Shown here piece after piece: positions 39,501 through 47,200 of a DNA stretch of 64,000 nt. The position numbers and the translations under genes were made by a program. Each line of letters opens with the position of its first letter. The stretch's first letter is position 1. Source of the stretch: Maniola hyperantus. Its lineage: Eukaryota > Arthropoda > Insecta > Lepidoptera > Nymphalidae. A model generated the notes under the pieces. That model did not search any database, was not told the origin of the DNA, and saw only the letters and a list, made by a program, of their open reading frames with translations. Location of the stretch: contig NC_048560.1 of NCBI RefSeq assembly GCF_902806685.2, positions 4,802,212 to 4,866,211 of the forward strand. Direction: 5' to 3'.

Positions 39501-42031
39501 AATTTTATTCACAGACCAATAACATATAGGATAATTTTACTGAAGAACACCGACCAGAAATAAAAGATAAAAGCTGAAGAACATCGACAACACCGACCAG
39601 AAATAAAAGTTGAAGATCAAGGACAAAGGAAAAGGATCATCAAACATAGACAATACAATCAATCACTTTTATATTACAAAGTACTCTGTGACTTGTACTG
39701 AGAGTCTGTGTATACTAGTGCCCTGTTTATCAAACATTACAAGTCTACAAGCTCACAAGTTACAAGTTACAAGAACTTTTTTACAAACTCTTGTAAATTA
39801 TGTTTATCAAATAATTTCACAAGACTTGTAGGATTTTACAAGACTTGTAGAACTTGTATTTTTAATTTATACACTTTATTTTTGCTAAATTGCAAAACAA
39901 TTTTTCAACCGTAATAAATGTCGATAAAATAGAAATTACGGTACCATAACTAGTCAAGTTATTGTTAAAAATAAAACTTTTTTTCAAATTATTTAATTTT
40001 GTGTTAAATAACCTATTTGTAAAACCTATTGCTTCTTATTTTATTTACCTACCTACTTTTATTTATTCTATTTCGGTACCTACACCAACAGGAAGTACCT
40101 ATACTATACATTATTTTTCATGAATTAAGGTTAGACTTAAAGGAAAAATAGATAGACTTTAAAAAAATTCGCTATTCGAATTACACCGCAAAAAATGACG
40201 AAATCTGATGCGAAAGTTACAATTATTCTTCAATTAAGTAATTCGTGACAAAAAAGAGATTTTATTTGGCGCATTTACTGATAAATTATCTAAAGACCAA
40301 AAAATAGCAGAGTGGAAAGAGATACTATTGCTATGTCAGTCGCTTGGACTTGTATCTGCCGAAAAAGATTATGGCAGCATACTCGTATGTACATGAGACA
40401 CAAATTTAAGAAGAGCAGCATGGATAAGTTTAATAAAATTACACCTTTGAATTATTGTATAGTTATTTTACCTATTTACTACTAGGTACTAGATAATTTA
40501 ATTATTCTTTTATACAATATCATACTTGCATACAACTTGTAAAATCTCTAAAGAGTCAACGGAGGCTCTCCAACTTTTTCGTTACAAGTTACAAGCTACA
40601 AGCTACAAAGGCATTTTTGATGAACAAAACCACAAATACAAGTGTGAAAAACACTTGTATTACAAGTGATATTACTCGTAGCTTGTAGTTTACAAGTGTA
40701 GTTTTGATAAACGCATTCTTGTAAAAATGCACAAATTTACAAGAGAAACGCTTGTAATACAAGACTTGTAACGTTTGATAAACAGGGCATAGGTCTGAGA
40801 CTTGTAAAATCACCGATCCAGTGTTGCAAATGCAAATTTTTAGGTTACCACAGATATGCAACTAGCGTGGCCCACAGACTAATAATATATAGGCCCCCTC
40901 AGTGTGCACATTTATTCGGTGTCCAGATGTCTAGCCAAATCTTCATATACAAGGGTAATAATCGGAATCCAAAGTAGTTTCGATGTAAATCAGAAAGAAT
41001 TAAGAATTGTTACATTCAGGAAACCGCAAACTCAAACTCAAAATATGTCCATAGGCTAAATAGTTAGTTACTCTTTATTCTTCATATTAATATTATGTCA
41101 TTGATAGGCTACTTGACAATTTTTTTAAGTTGGTCTTAAATGGTTAATATTTGTCCTATTATATCAAAAAAATTAACACTATATTTTTTTGCGCCCTAAA
41201 AACCGTAAAACTTTAATTTAAAAAAATATTTTTCTTAGACAGGTGAAAACACTGTCGGCCATGTTTGGCCGATAGATTATCTGTGCTCTGACGTCATGCA
41301 TTTGTAAACAACAGTATAACCCTGTGGTTATACTGTTGTTTACAAATGCATGACGTCAGAGCACAGATAATCTATCGGCCAAACATGGCCGACAGTGTTT
41401 TCACCTGTCTAAGAAAAATATTTTTTTAAATTAAAGTTTTACGGTTTTTAGGGCGCAAAAAAATATAGTGTTAATTTTTTTGATATAATAGGACAAATAT
41501 TAACCATTTAAGACCAACTTAAAAAAATTGTCAAGTAGCCTATTGAATACGACCTAAGGCATAGATATAGATCATATAATAAAATAAAAATAAAAATCTT
41601 TTTTATTCGAATAAGCTTTTACAAGTACTTTCGAATAGTCGGATGCCTCTACCACTGGTTCGGAATGCCTTTCCTACCAAGAAGATATAGATATAGGAAG
41701 GATATAGGTATTATTTTTCGTCTATGGTGGTAGTATTCAGAGACATCTATGAAAATTTTATCGAACGTTGGCTAGAAATAGGGCTACTTTTACAGGTATT
41801 TTATTCTTCTTAGTTCTTTGGTCTTCAAGCACTGAGGTATTTTTGACAAGTAGACATTTCGAAGCTTTTTGAACGATGCCCAATCCATTATATTTTAATA
41901 TTTATATACAGGTGGCACCTAAAGACGTATATAATATTGCGGATGAAATACAAGAAGAAAAACGAAGAATTGAGGCAGCTGCTCCTAAAAAGAGGAGGGC
42001 CTCATCTCTATTGAGAGCTGCTAACAATTGA
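24507..42031 (+). CDS. EFCAB2: EFCAB2/DRC8-like EF-hand protein (dynein regulatory complex subunit 8)
   Basis: Exons: 24507-24531, 24685-24798, 25497-25620, 26353-26479, 27769-27853 and 41912-42031, all in phase. The product is about 198 aa beginning MAKKEEPK. Two calmodulin-like lobes are visible. The first has RIIEAFEVFDHSGKQVVDVR then EIGTILRSLGCCPTEAEIQ. The second has AAFRYFDKEARGFLSKERF, LEEGEPFTQEEFDEMM and VDPVTDTITYEYYINQLM. The wording EAFEVFDH, VDVREIGTILRSLGCCPTE and EEGEPF-Q-EE closely follows EFCAB2, a subunit of the nexin-dynein regulatory complex in motile cilia and sperm tails. Several loop positions lack canonical calcium ligands, as is usual in this family. The Lys/Arg-rich last exon (EIQEEKRRIEAAAPKKRRA) is joined across a 14-kb intron by phase and splice consensus only. 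That intron holds a minus-strand gene. Confidence 0.85.
24930..25390 (-). mobile_element. LINE 3' end (non-LTR retrotransposon fragment)
   Basis: A 111-codon minus-strand frame includes SLWVDYTEKSINALRVQYNN then FRIMLGLPRYCSASGMFA, a C-terminal reverse-transcriptase signature. It is followed by a 3' UTR ending in a TTTA-repeat tail at about 24930-24950. It is truncated at the 5' end and lies in intron 2 of the EFCAB2-like gene. Confidence 0.75.
25953..26165 (+). repeat. R3 repeat in intron 3 of EFCAB2-like gene
   Basis: It runs from 'actagatgatacccgcgact' through 'ttccgggatataaagtagcc' to 'ttcgcatttataatattagt'. The segment just before it (25770-25950) is a related 'gcgaactttgttccgccta' repeat. 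Confidence 0.75.
26824..27262 (+). repeat. R2 repeat, full length
   Basis: A plus-oriented full copy, from 'tttttagggttccgtacctc' through GTCTGTCTGTC to 'cctgactcgcacttggccgg'. It is intronic in the EFCAB2-like gene. Confidence 0.85.
28300..28465. mobile_element. GC-rich palindromic MITE, 'GTACGCGACAGGTCGA' family
   Basis: A 'gtacgcgacaggtcgacat' head, a 'ggaacgccccgcacacc' block and a 'gccatctcgacct' end in inverted arrangement. Copies also lie at 28763-28927, 43215-43362, 47836-47983 and 49660-49816. All are GC-rich against an AT-rich background. Confidence 0.6.
28467..28600 (+). mobile_element. RTE-type LINE 3' tail fragment
   Basis: 'ggcgcttggaagtccctac', 'tatgtccagcattggacgtc' and a TGATGATGA tail resemble the 3' ends of lepidopteran RTE LINEs. 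Similar tails occur at about 31000-31090, 50030-50100 and 61670-61760. Confidence 0.5.
28763..28927. mobile_element. GC-rich palindromic MITE, 'GTACGCGACAGGTC' family
   Basis: It begins 'agtacgcgacaggtcaagat' and ends 'atctcaacctgtcgcgtact', so the termini are inverted copies of each other. The interior is CpG- and C-run-rich ('gcgcgggggctgtgcggg'). Confidence 0.75.
28955..29118. mobile_element. MITE, 'gtcaaaagtacgattttagt' family
   Basis: It contains 'aaaagtacgcttttagtcct', 'tattttaaaggtgaac' and 'gacatgacagttgacc', with inverted ends 'gcgtaaaaaatg' and 'cattttgta'. A close copy lies at 37150-37325 and a diverged one at about 20280-20400. Confidence 0.55.
29270..29413. mobile_element. Palindromic MITE, 'agcgcactttgacttagct' family
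   Basis: Inverted arms 'cttagacttaagacatag' and 'tcaatcttaagtctgag', with inner arms 'ttaaaacgagacag' and 'ctgtctcgttttaa'. It ends 'agatctcagcc'. A second copy lies at 62108-62250. It lies immediately 3' of the stop codon of the minus-strand gene at 29425. Confidence 0.65.
29425..39384 (-). CDS. Low-complexity nuclear protein with RGG start, helical and RRM-like segments (gene B)
   Basis: Exons: 39259-39384, 37951-38112, 35151-36324, 33592-33665, 32559-33077, 31514-32152, 31119-31287 and 29425-30302. All phases agree, giving about 1,246 aa. It starts MMRHGNNRGRGGNFGGPG (RGG-box type), then a charged helix (DLDMELQLLKRKREIFEQE) and an Asn/Gln/Tyr-rich region. Next are four near-identical 13-residue repeats (NPSPKRFNAPQNI). 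A helical segment follows (FIQRVIKHTLRSRIRKVMM, then IVDKYREQYPQE). Two acidic or Ala/Pro/Thr-rich exons lead to an RRM-like stretch (INNLLVIGFTDKEGVEKI, then GDATITIKASE). The end has about 30-residue QNK-NEQNKTND repeats and an acidic tail finishing RRASRLANNN. It is wholly inside an intron of the EFCAB2-like gene, on the opposite strand. I do not recognise it as a named gene. RNA binding is inferred from composition. Confidence 0.85.
30515..31095 (+). repeat. Intronic R3 copies followed by an RTE-like tail
   Basis: Two adjacent elements ('agctgatcctcccggcttgg' and 'agctgatacctgcgacattg' heads) run to about 30905. An RTE-like LINE 3' tail at about 30906-31090 ends in a TGATGATGATGA microsatellite. 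It lies in the intron between the last two exons of gene B. Confidence 0.6.
33104..33312 (+). repeat. R1b SINE-like repeat
   Basis: It runs from 'actagcttatgcttccgtgg' to 'gtcaggactttgaattttgg'. It is truncated relative to the 8428 copy and is intronic in gene B. Confidence 0.7.
33730..34190. mobile_element. MITE with 'GGCCTATGGCCAGCCG' inverted termini
   Basis: The left end 'gaggcctatggccagccgtc' plus 'attttgagttttt' is matched, inverted and slightly diverged, by 'aaaaattcaaaatggcggcc' plus 'agaccataggcc' at about 34150-34185. The interior is AT-rich and has no ORF. Confidence 0.55.
36885..37080 (-). repeat. tRNA-derived SINE, 5'-truncated
   Basis: The reverse orientation of the 15345 family, with 'catcatcatcatccatccca', 'gagaatgagaatgatatggc' and 'ttcctcacaatgttttcctt'. 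The tRNA-like head is missing. Confidence 0.7.
37150..37325. mobile_element. MITE, second copy of the 28955 family
   Basis: 'acaatgcgtaaaaaatgact' at the left, 'aaaagtacgattttagtcct' centrally and 'gaaagtcattttgta' at the right. The ends are inverted copies. It is intronic in gene B. Confidence 0.6.
37481..37680 (+). mobile_element. RTE-type LINE ORF fragment
   Basis: An open plus frame from 37481 to a TAG encodes ESFGVETMGLCGDDVRSF, then LSSRLMEYTGARKAGSYI and HISLAIQKCRQHSG. This matches the conserved C-terminal block of RTE LINEs (pattern 'AGSY..QRISLAIQRGNA'). It has no 5' part. Related fragments lie at 38175-38290 and 59280-59440. Confidence 0.65.
37708..37925 (-). repeat. R3 repeat, full length, reverse
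   Basis: It runs from 'actaatattataaatgcgaa' through TGTCTGTCTG to 'gtagccgcgggcatcatctg'. It ends about 25 bp before exon 2 of gene B (37951-38112). Confidence 0.8.
38175..38890. repeat. LINE fragment, R1 copy and a 47-bp tandem duplication
   Basis: At 38175-38290 a plus frame resembles 'LAVQRGNAASILGTIPRG', an RTE LINE remnant. At 38430-38625 there is a reverse R1 element. At about 38810-38890, 'cggatgaataattatatatt' plus 'atttcac' is repeated in tandem. All are in the first intron of gene B. Confidence 0.6.
39719..40789. mobile_element. PIF/Harbinger-like DNA transposon relic
   Basis: The terminal inverted repeats are TGCCCTGTTTATCAAAC followed by rttacaagt, flanked by the 3-bp duplication TAG. 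Sub-terminal regions contain many 'acaagttacaag' and 'cttgtaa' repeats in opposite orientations. The interior (about 40255-40395, plus) encodes FGAFTDKLSKDQKIAEWKE then ILLLCQSLGLVSAEKDYG before a stop, like a decayed Myb/SANT-type accessory protein. The superfamily assignment is tentative. Confidence 0.6.
41104..41543. mobile_element. Near-perfect 440-bp hairpin (foldback element)
   Basis: Arms 41104-41321 and 41326-41543 are reverse complements over about 218 bp with a 4-nt loop (ctgt). By eye I see no mismatch. The ends read ATAGGCTACTTGACAA and its complement. It lies in the last intron of the EFCAB2-like gene, 370 bp before the final exon, and would form long double-stranded RNA in the primary transcript. 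Confidence 0.85.
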
Positions 42032-42402
42032 GCTAATGTTAATATTTAGAAATATACCTAAGTATATTATAATAATATACATAAATAGACTGTCAAAATC
42101 ATAACCCTTCCTTTTGGCTTTGCCGTAGCTAGTCGAGTAAAAACTATAAAGGACTATACCCGCATTGTCTGATGGAAAGGTAGCTTCAAGAACATGTAGA
42201 TTTTTTTTATATTATGGTATTAGACTTTGGTAAACCCTGTATATTTAATAACATTCATTCTGATTCTTTCTCTCTCATAGATTTACAATAGTTCTAAAAT
42301 AAATCTTAGCACCTATTTTAGAGCTAGAATTTTATTAATATCGAATTTACTTAATAAAATCTTTTTTATCATTAATTTAGTCTTTTGTAATTTAATTAAC
42401 TA

Positions 42403-42606
42403 GCTTATTCCCGCAACTTCGTCCGTGTAGACTACACAATTTTCAAGCCCCTATGTTACCCCTCTAGGGGTTGCATTTTCAAATATCCTTTCTTAGCGGA
42501 TGTCTACGTCTAGCTATCTGCACGCCAAATTTTAGCCTGATCCGTTCAGTAGTTTGAGCTGTGCGTTGATAGATCAGTCAGTCAGTTTTTCCTTTTACAC
42601 AATAGA
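42403..42606 (+). repeat. R1 SINE-like repeat
   Basis: 'actagcttattcccgcaact' to 'agatcagtcagtcagttttt', with the 'ctaggggttgcattttcaaa' core. It is downstream of the EFCAB2-like gene. Confidence 0.8.
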
Positions 42607-42867
42607 TTGAAGATTGATGTTTGAACTAGATAATTGCAATTAAACAGCTTATTTACTGGAATGTCTATATTTCTTGCAATGTTTCATCAAAACCTGTTCA
42701 GCAATATGACATTAATCATTATACAGTACAGTGGACACGACTTAGGGCGTTTGGGTACTCATCCGTGATTTCACGGATCCGACAAAAAATACGAATCGAA
42801 TGTACATATTTGTATGACGGCCACTTCGACGAATTACGGATGCGAACCGAATACGGATGAGTGCACA

Positions 42868-43205
42868 AACGCCCTTCATCATCATCATCATGATCAACCC
42901 ATCACCGGCTCACTACAGAGCGCGGGTCTCCTCTCAGAGTGAGAAGGGTTTTGGTCATAGTCTACAACGCTGGCCATGTGCGGATTGGTAGACTTAACAC
43001 ACCTTTGAGAACATTATGAAGAACTCTCAGGCGTGCAGGTTTCCTCACGATGTTTTCCTTCACCGTTAAAGCAAGGGATATTTAATTACTTAATCAAAAC
43101 GCACATAATTCCGAAAAGTTAGAGGTGCGCCGTGCCCGGGATCGAACCCCCGACCTCCGGACGGAAGGTGGACGTCCTAACCACTAGGCAGTGACAAACG
43201 CCCTT
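42868..43205 (-). repeat. tRNA-derived SINE, near full length
   Basis: The reverse copy of the 15345 family: 'catcatcatcatgatcaacc' tail, a full body, and a tRNA-like head ending near 'cctaaccactaggc', with the inverted B box 'ccgggatcgaaccc'. Confidence 0.8.
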
Positions 43206-43214
43206 AGCGTTAAT

Positions 43215-43362
43215 ATTTTCTGTGCGACAGGTTGAAAAGGCAATAGGGGAGGGAACGCTCCGCACACCCCTCGCGCTAACCGGGTGCGGGTGAGCGCGAG
43301 TGTGCGGGGCGTCCCCCCCACCTCATACCCTGATTGCCATCTCAACCTGTCGCGGACTATAC
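43215..43362. mobile_element. GC-rich palindromic MITE, 'GTCGCGGACTATA' end
   Basis: 'gcgacaggttgaaaaggcaa' at the left and 'tgccatctcaacctgtcgcg' at the right are inverted. The interior has 'cgctaaccgggtgcgggtg'. It is in the spacer between the EFCAB2-like gene and the gene at 44229. Confidence 0.65.
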
Positions 43363-43867
43363 TTATGATATTCTTTTTACTTTGCAGGTTGAGGAGGAAA
43401 TCCCTGAAAATGACGAAGCAAACAAATGAAAAAAATAAAAAATTGAAATTAGAAAATATACTTACCTAATTTTTCTTAATTATTTAGTTATTTAAATTCT
43501 CAATGAAAAATACTCGTAGTGATTAGAAAGTAAAATGCGTATGTACTCGTATTACAATACAAAATAAAAGTGTGAAGTTAAATAAAATTTTGAAAACTAA
43601 CATGATTTTATTAAGTTTAATTAGAAAAGTTTTCTAAGACGACTTTACCAGGAATCGAACTCAGGAAGCCTCACCGTAGAACAGTGTTGGATTTAAAGTA
43701 CGGGTCTCCTCTCTCGAAATAATAATAATTGATATTGAAAATAATGGATATCAGTTTAAAATCATATTTTTTATTAAGTTCTTAACAAAAATCATAATCC
43801 CATGTTTTTTTAAACTTTTAGTTGAAAATATTTATATCCACGTTAAGATAAATCCATAATATAATTT

Positions 43868-44095
43868 ACTAGATGATGCCCGCGACTTCGTTCGCGTGGA
43901 TTAAGGTTTTTTTAAAACCCCGTGGGAACTCTTTAATTTTCTGGGATAATGTGTCCTATGTCCTTCCCCGGGACGTAACTCTGTTCCAAATTTCATCAGA
44001 ATCTGTTAAATTGCTGGGCCGTGAAAAGCTAGCAGACAGACAGACAGATAGACAGACACACACTTTCGCATTTATAATATTAGTATGGATGTACC
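43868..44095 (+). repeat. R3 repeat
   Basis: 'actagatgatgcccgcgact' head, 'cgtgggaactctttaatttt' core, a GACAGACAGACAGATAGACA tract, and a 'catttataatattagtatgg' end. It is in the spacer just downstream of gene D's stop codon. Confidence 0.8.
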
Positions 44096-44228
44096 TACTA
44101 TTGGATTTTAAGAAACCAATTCTTATTCATATCTTATCTTGAAAACTTATTCAAATAAAAAAAAATTAATGATACATTTTTGTAACAGCCCTAGACTATG
44201 AGAAGTCGTTTAAACGTTTTTTTAATCA

Positions 44229-47200
44229 TCATTCTTCGTCGGAACCGCTGCATTCGTCGACAATGACGCCGGTAGATATCAAAGCGAGGATCTCTTCGTC
44301 GTCCATTTCGTCGTCTTCGTCCATTTCGCCCTCTTGGTCGAATGTTTCAGCATTTATCATCTCAACATTCTTTATAGCCAATTTCGGTTTGGAGTCAGTA
44401 ACTTTCTTAGTTGCCACAACTTCTTTGTTGACTTGGTTTTCTTTCTTAGTTGCCACAATTTCTTTGTTAACTTGGTTTTCTTTCTTAGTTGCCACAACTT
44501 TGTTAACTTGATTCTGTTTGGGTTGAGTTACATTAGGTTTTTCAGTATGTTTTACTGCTTTCGGTGTTGGTTCAAGTTTTTTAGTTGCTACACCTTGGTT
44601 AGTTGTTACAGTAGTTTTTCCAACTAATTTTGGTGTAGCTTCAGTAACTTTTTTAGTTGCCACAGATTCTTTGTTGGCCTGATTTGGTTTGGCTTGAGTC
44701 AAATTCATTGCTGTTTTTGTTGCTTCTGTAACTTTTTTAGTTGCTACAACTTCTTGGTTATCCTGATTTGGTTTTGGCTTCGACACTGATGTTGGAGTAG
44801 GAGTTTTTTCAATATTAACCTTTTTAACTGTGGTATTTTCATTAGTAACCTGGGTTGGTTTGGGCTTCGGCACATTGCTTGGAGTAGTTGTTTTTTGAAC
44901 ATTTTGAGTTGTTTTAACCACATTTGGTTTAGTTTCAGAAACTTTATTTGGTGTTACATTACTTTGTTTTATTATGTCAGATTCGTTTTTCTTTGGCAGT
45001 TCATCGTTTCTGCTTATCTGTTTACTTTTGACAGTTTGTTGTTTATTTTCAGAACTTGATGATGCTTGTTTTACAATTTTGTCATTTGAAGAGGTTTGGC
45101 TGACTTCTTTGTGTGCGACTTGTTTTTCATCCTGTTTCGATTTTGATGGGAGTTTTATCTTTTTCACGAATCCAGTGTTCAGTCCCAAGGGTAGGTCGTT
45201 GAATCGGTAGTACGGCTTCCCAATTACCGTCAAATTACCTGTAACATTATAAGTATGTCATATATCGAGCTATAAAAATTTCTTTTATTGCCCGTGGTCT
45301 GATCGCGTAGTTCTATCCAAGGGCAATGTTTTTTGCCCTGTGGGAAATCTGATTGCCTATGGTTCTATTATCAATCGGACCATAGGCAAATCAGTTTGCT
45401 GTTGTTCTATCAATCGGACCCAGGGCAAATCAGATTGCCGGTTGTTCTATCAATCGGAAAATGGGCAAATCAGATTGCCGGTTGTTCTATCAATCGGAAA
45501 ATGGGCAAATCAGATTGCCGGTTGTTCTATCAATCGGACCATGGGCAAATCAGACTGCATATGGTTCTAACAATCGGACCATTCGCGAACAGCTGCAACT
45601 CCTCGGGCTCCGGTTTATCGTCACTCACCGCATCGTAGGTTCCTCGCGTTGCACAAGCGGTCGAAGTCCGCGATGCTGGCGACGCGCACGATGTACGCGA
45701 CTTGTCCGCCCGAGTACTTCGTCCTCATCTCGACGATATTTTGCGTCTTCGCGAACTGCTGCAACTGCTCGGGCTCCGGTCTAGAGCTGAACGTTAACTG
45801 TGAAGATCATTTCATCATCATTAATTTTATTTAAATACTTAGTTAAATAATTTTTGTATAGAAGCAGGCGTTACTTTGCGGAAGTCCATGATATACAATG
45901 AACCAAAAGCTTAATTTGCTGTAATCCGCTGAAACAGGTCGAATCTGTATGATTTAATCACACTCGACGCTCGTTTCGCCCCGACACCGGGGCATCCTCA
46001 GGAGATGTAGACCTTACAACGCACAATAGCAATTGCTTTGCAGGATTAGGATTTGTGTGTTTAAATCATACAGATTCGACCTGTTTCAGCGGATTACAGC
46101 AAATTAAGTTTTTGGCTCATTGTAGTTAAATATCTTTTACCGAACAGATCAACAAACAAACAGAAACATAAAAGTGAGTTAAAATTGCATTGTCATCTAG
46201 CTCCACGTCATGTAAAAGTTTCAACTCGCAAGCTCATCCGGCAGTTCAAAATCAACTGCAAAATTTGTATCGAACAGCAACAAACAGACTGACAAGAAAG
46301 CGAGTTAACAAAAACGTGTTAAAACGAATTATTTACCTTTAAATACAGAGGATTGAAGACGTTCAGGAGCCGTTTTGTCACGTTGAGGCCTAAAACCTGT
46401 ACAATTAAATTTTATTAATATTATGTTACACTAGCTTATGCCAGCGACTTCGTCCGCGTGGACTACACAAATTTCAAACCCCTATTTCACCCCTTTAGGG
46501 GTTGAATTTTCAAAAATCCTTTCTTAGCGGACGCCTACGTCATAATAACTATCTGCATGCCAAATTTCAACCCGATCCGTCCAGTAGTTTGAGCTATGCG
46601 TTGATAGATCAGTCAGTCAGTCACCTTTTCCTTTTATATATTTAGAAGACTACAAAACCGGAATCGTGGTGGGTATTACATTAGCCTAGTCAGTCCGGTA
46701 TTTGACAACTAGTCAAATCAGTTACTTTTTATCAAATGTCAAAATGCGCGCTTACAGTGCGACAAGGCTATCTTGGCACGTGGCGAAATCGGAACTAACG
46801 CTACCGTCAAGTGTCCCCTTTGTTCTTGTTTGAATATTCTAAGCCTTTGTTCTCCAACAGCGCCACCTTGTCAATGTCATTCAAGTGCCAAGAGAGCCAT
46901 GTCGCACTGTAGTATGCGAGCTTCTATGAAATACGGGTATGTGACGACGTTTAATCGATAAATTTAAAATGGTTATCACACATAAAACTAACAAAGGACG
47001 TGGATTTTAAGTATTTTGGCAGACCCTCTATTTAATAATCACTGAGAAATAATTTTTTTTTGACATAGGCAAATACCGTATTCTCAGTTTTATGTAGTGT
47101 CCGACTGAATATTTATTGAGCTACTTTCGGCTGCAGCTGTTACGGAAAAATCTTCGGCGTCGGCCACTTTCACACAAACCTAAAACCGAAGGTTCGATGA

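Noticed and set aside
45330..45590. CRISPR-like array
   Set aside because: The 40-bp unit is continuous with no unique spacers, and the sequence is a eukaryotic intron. It is a minisatellite.
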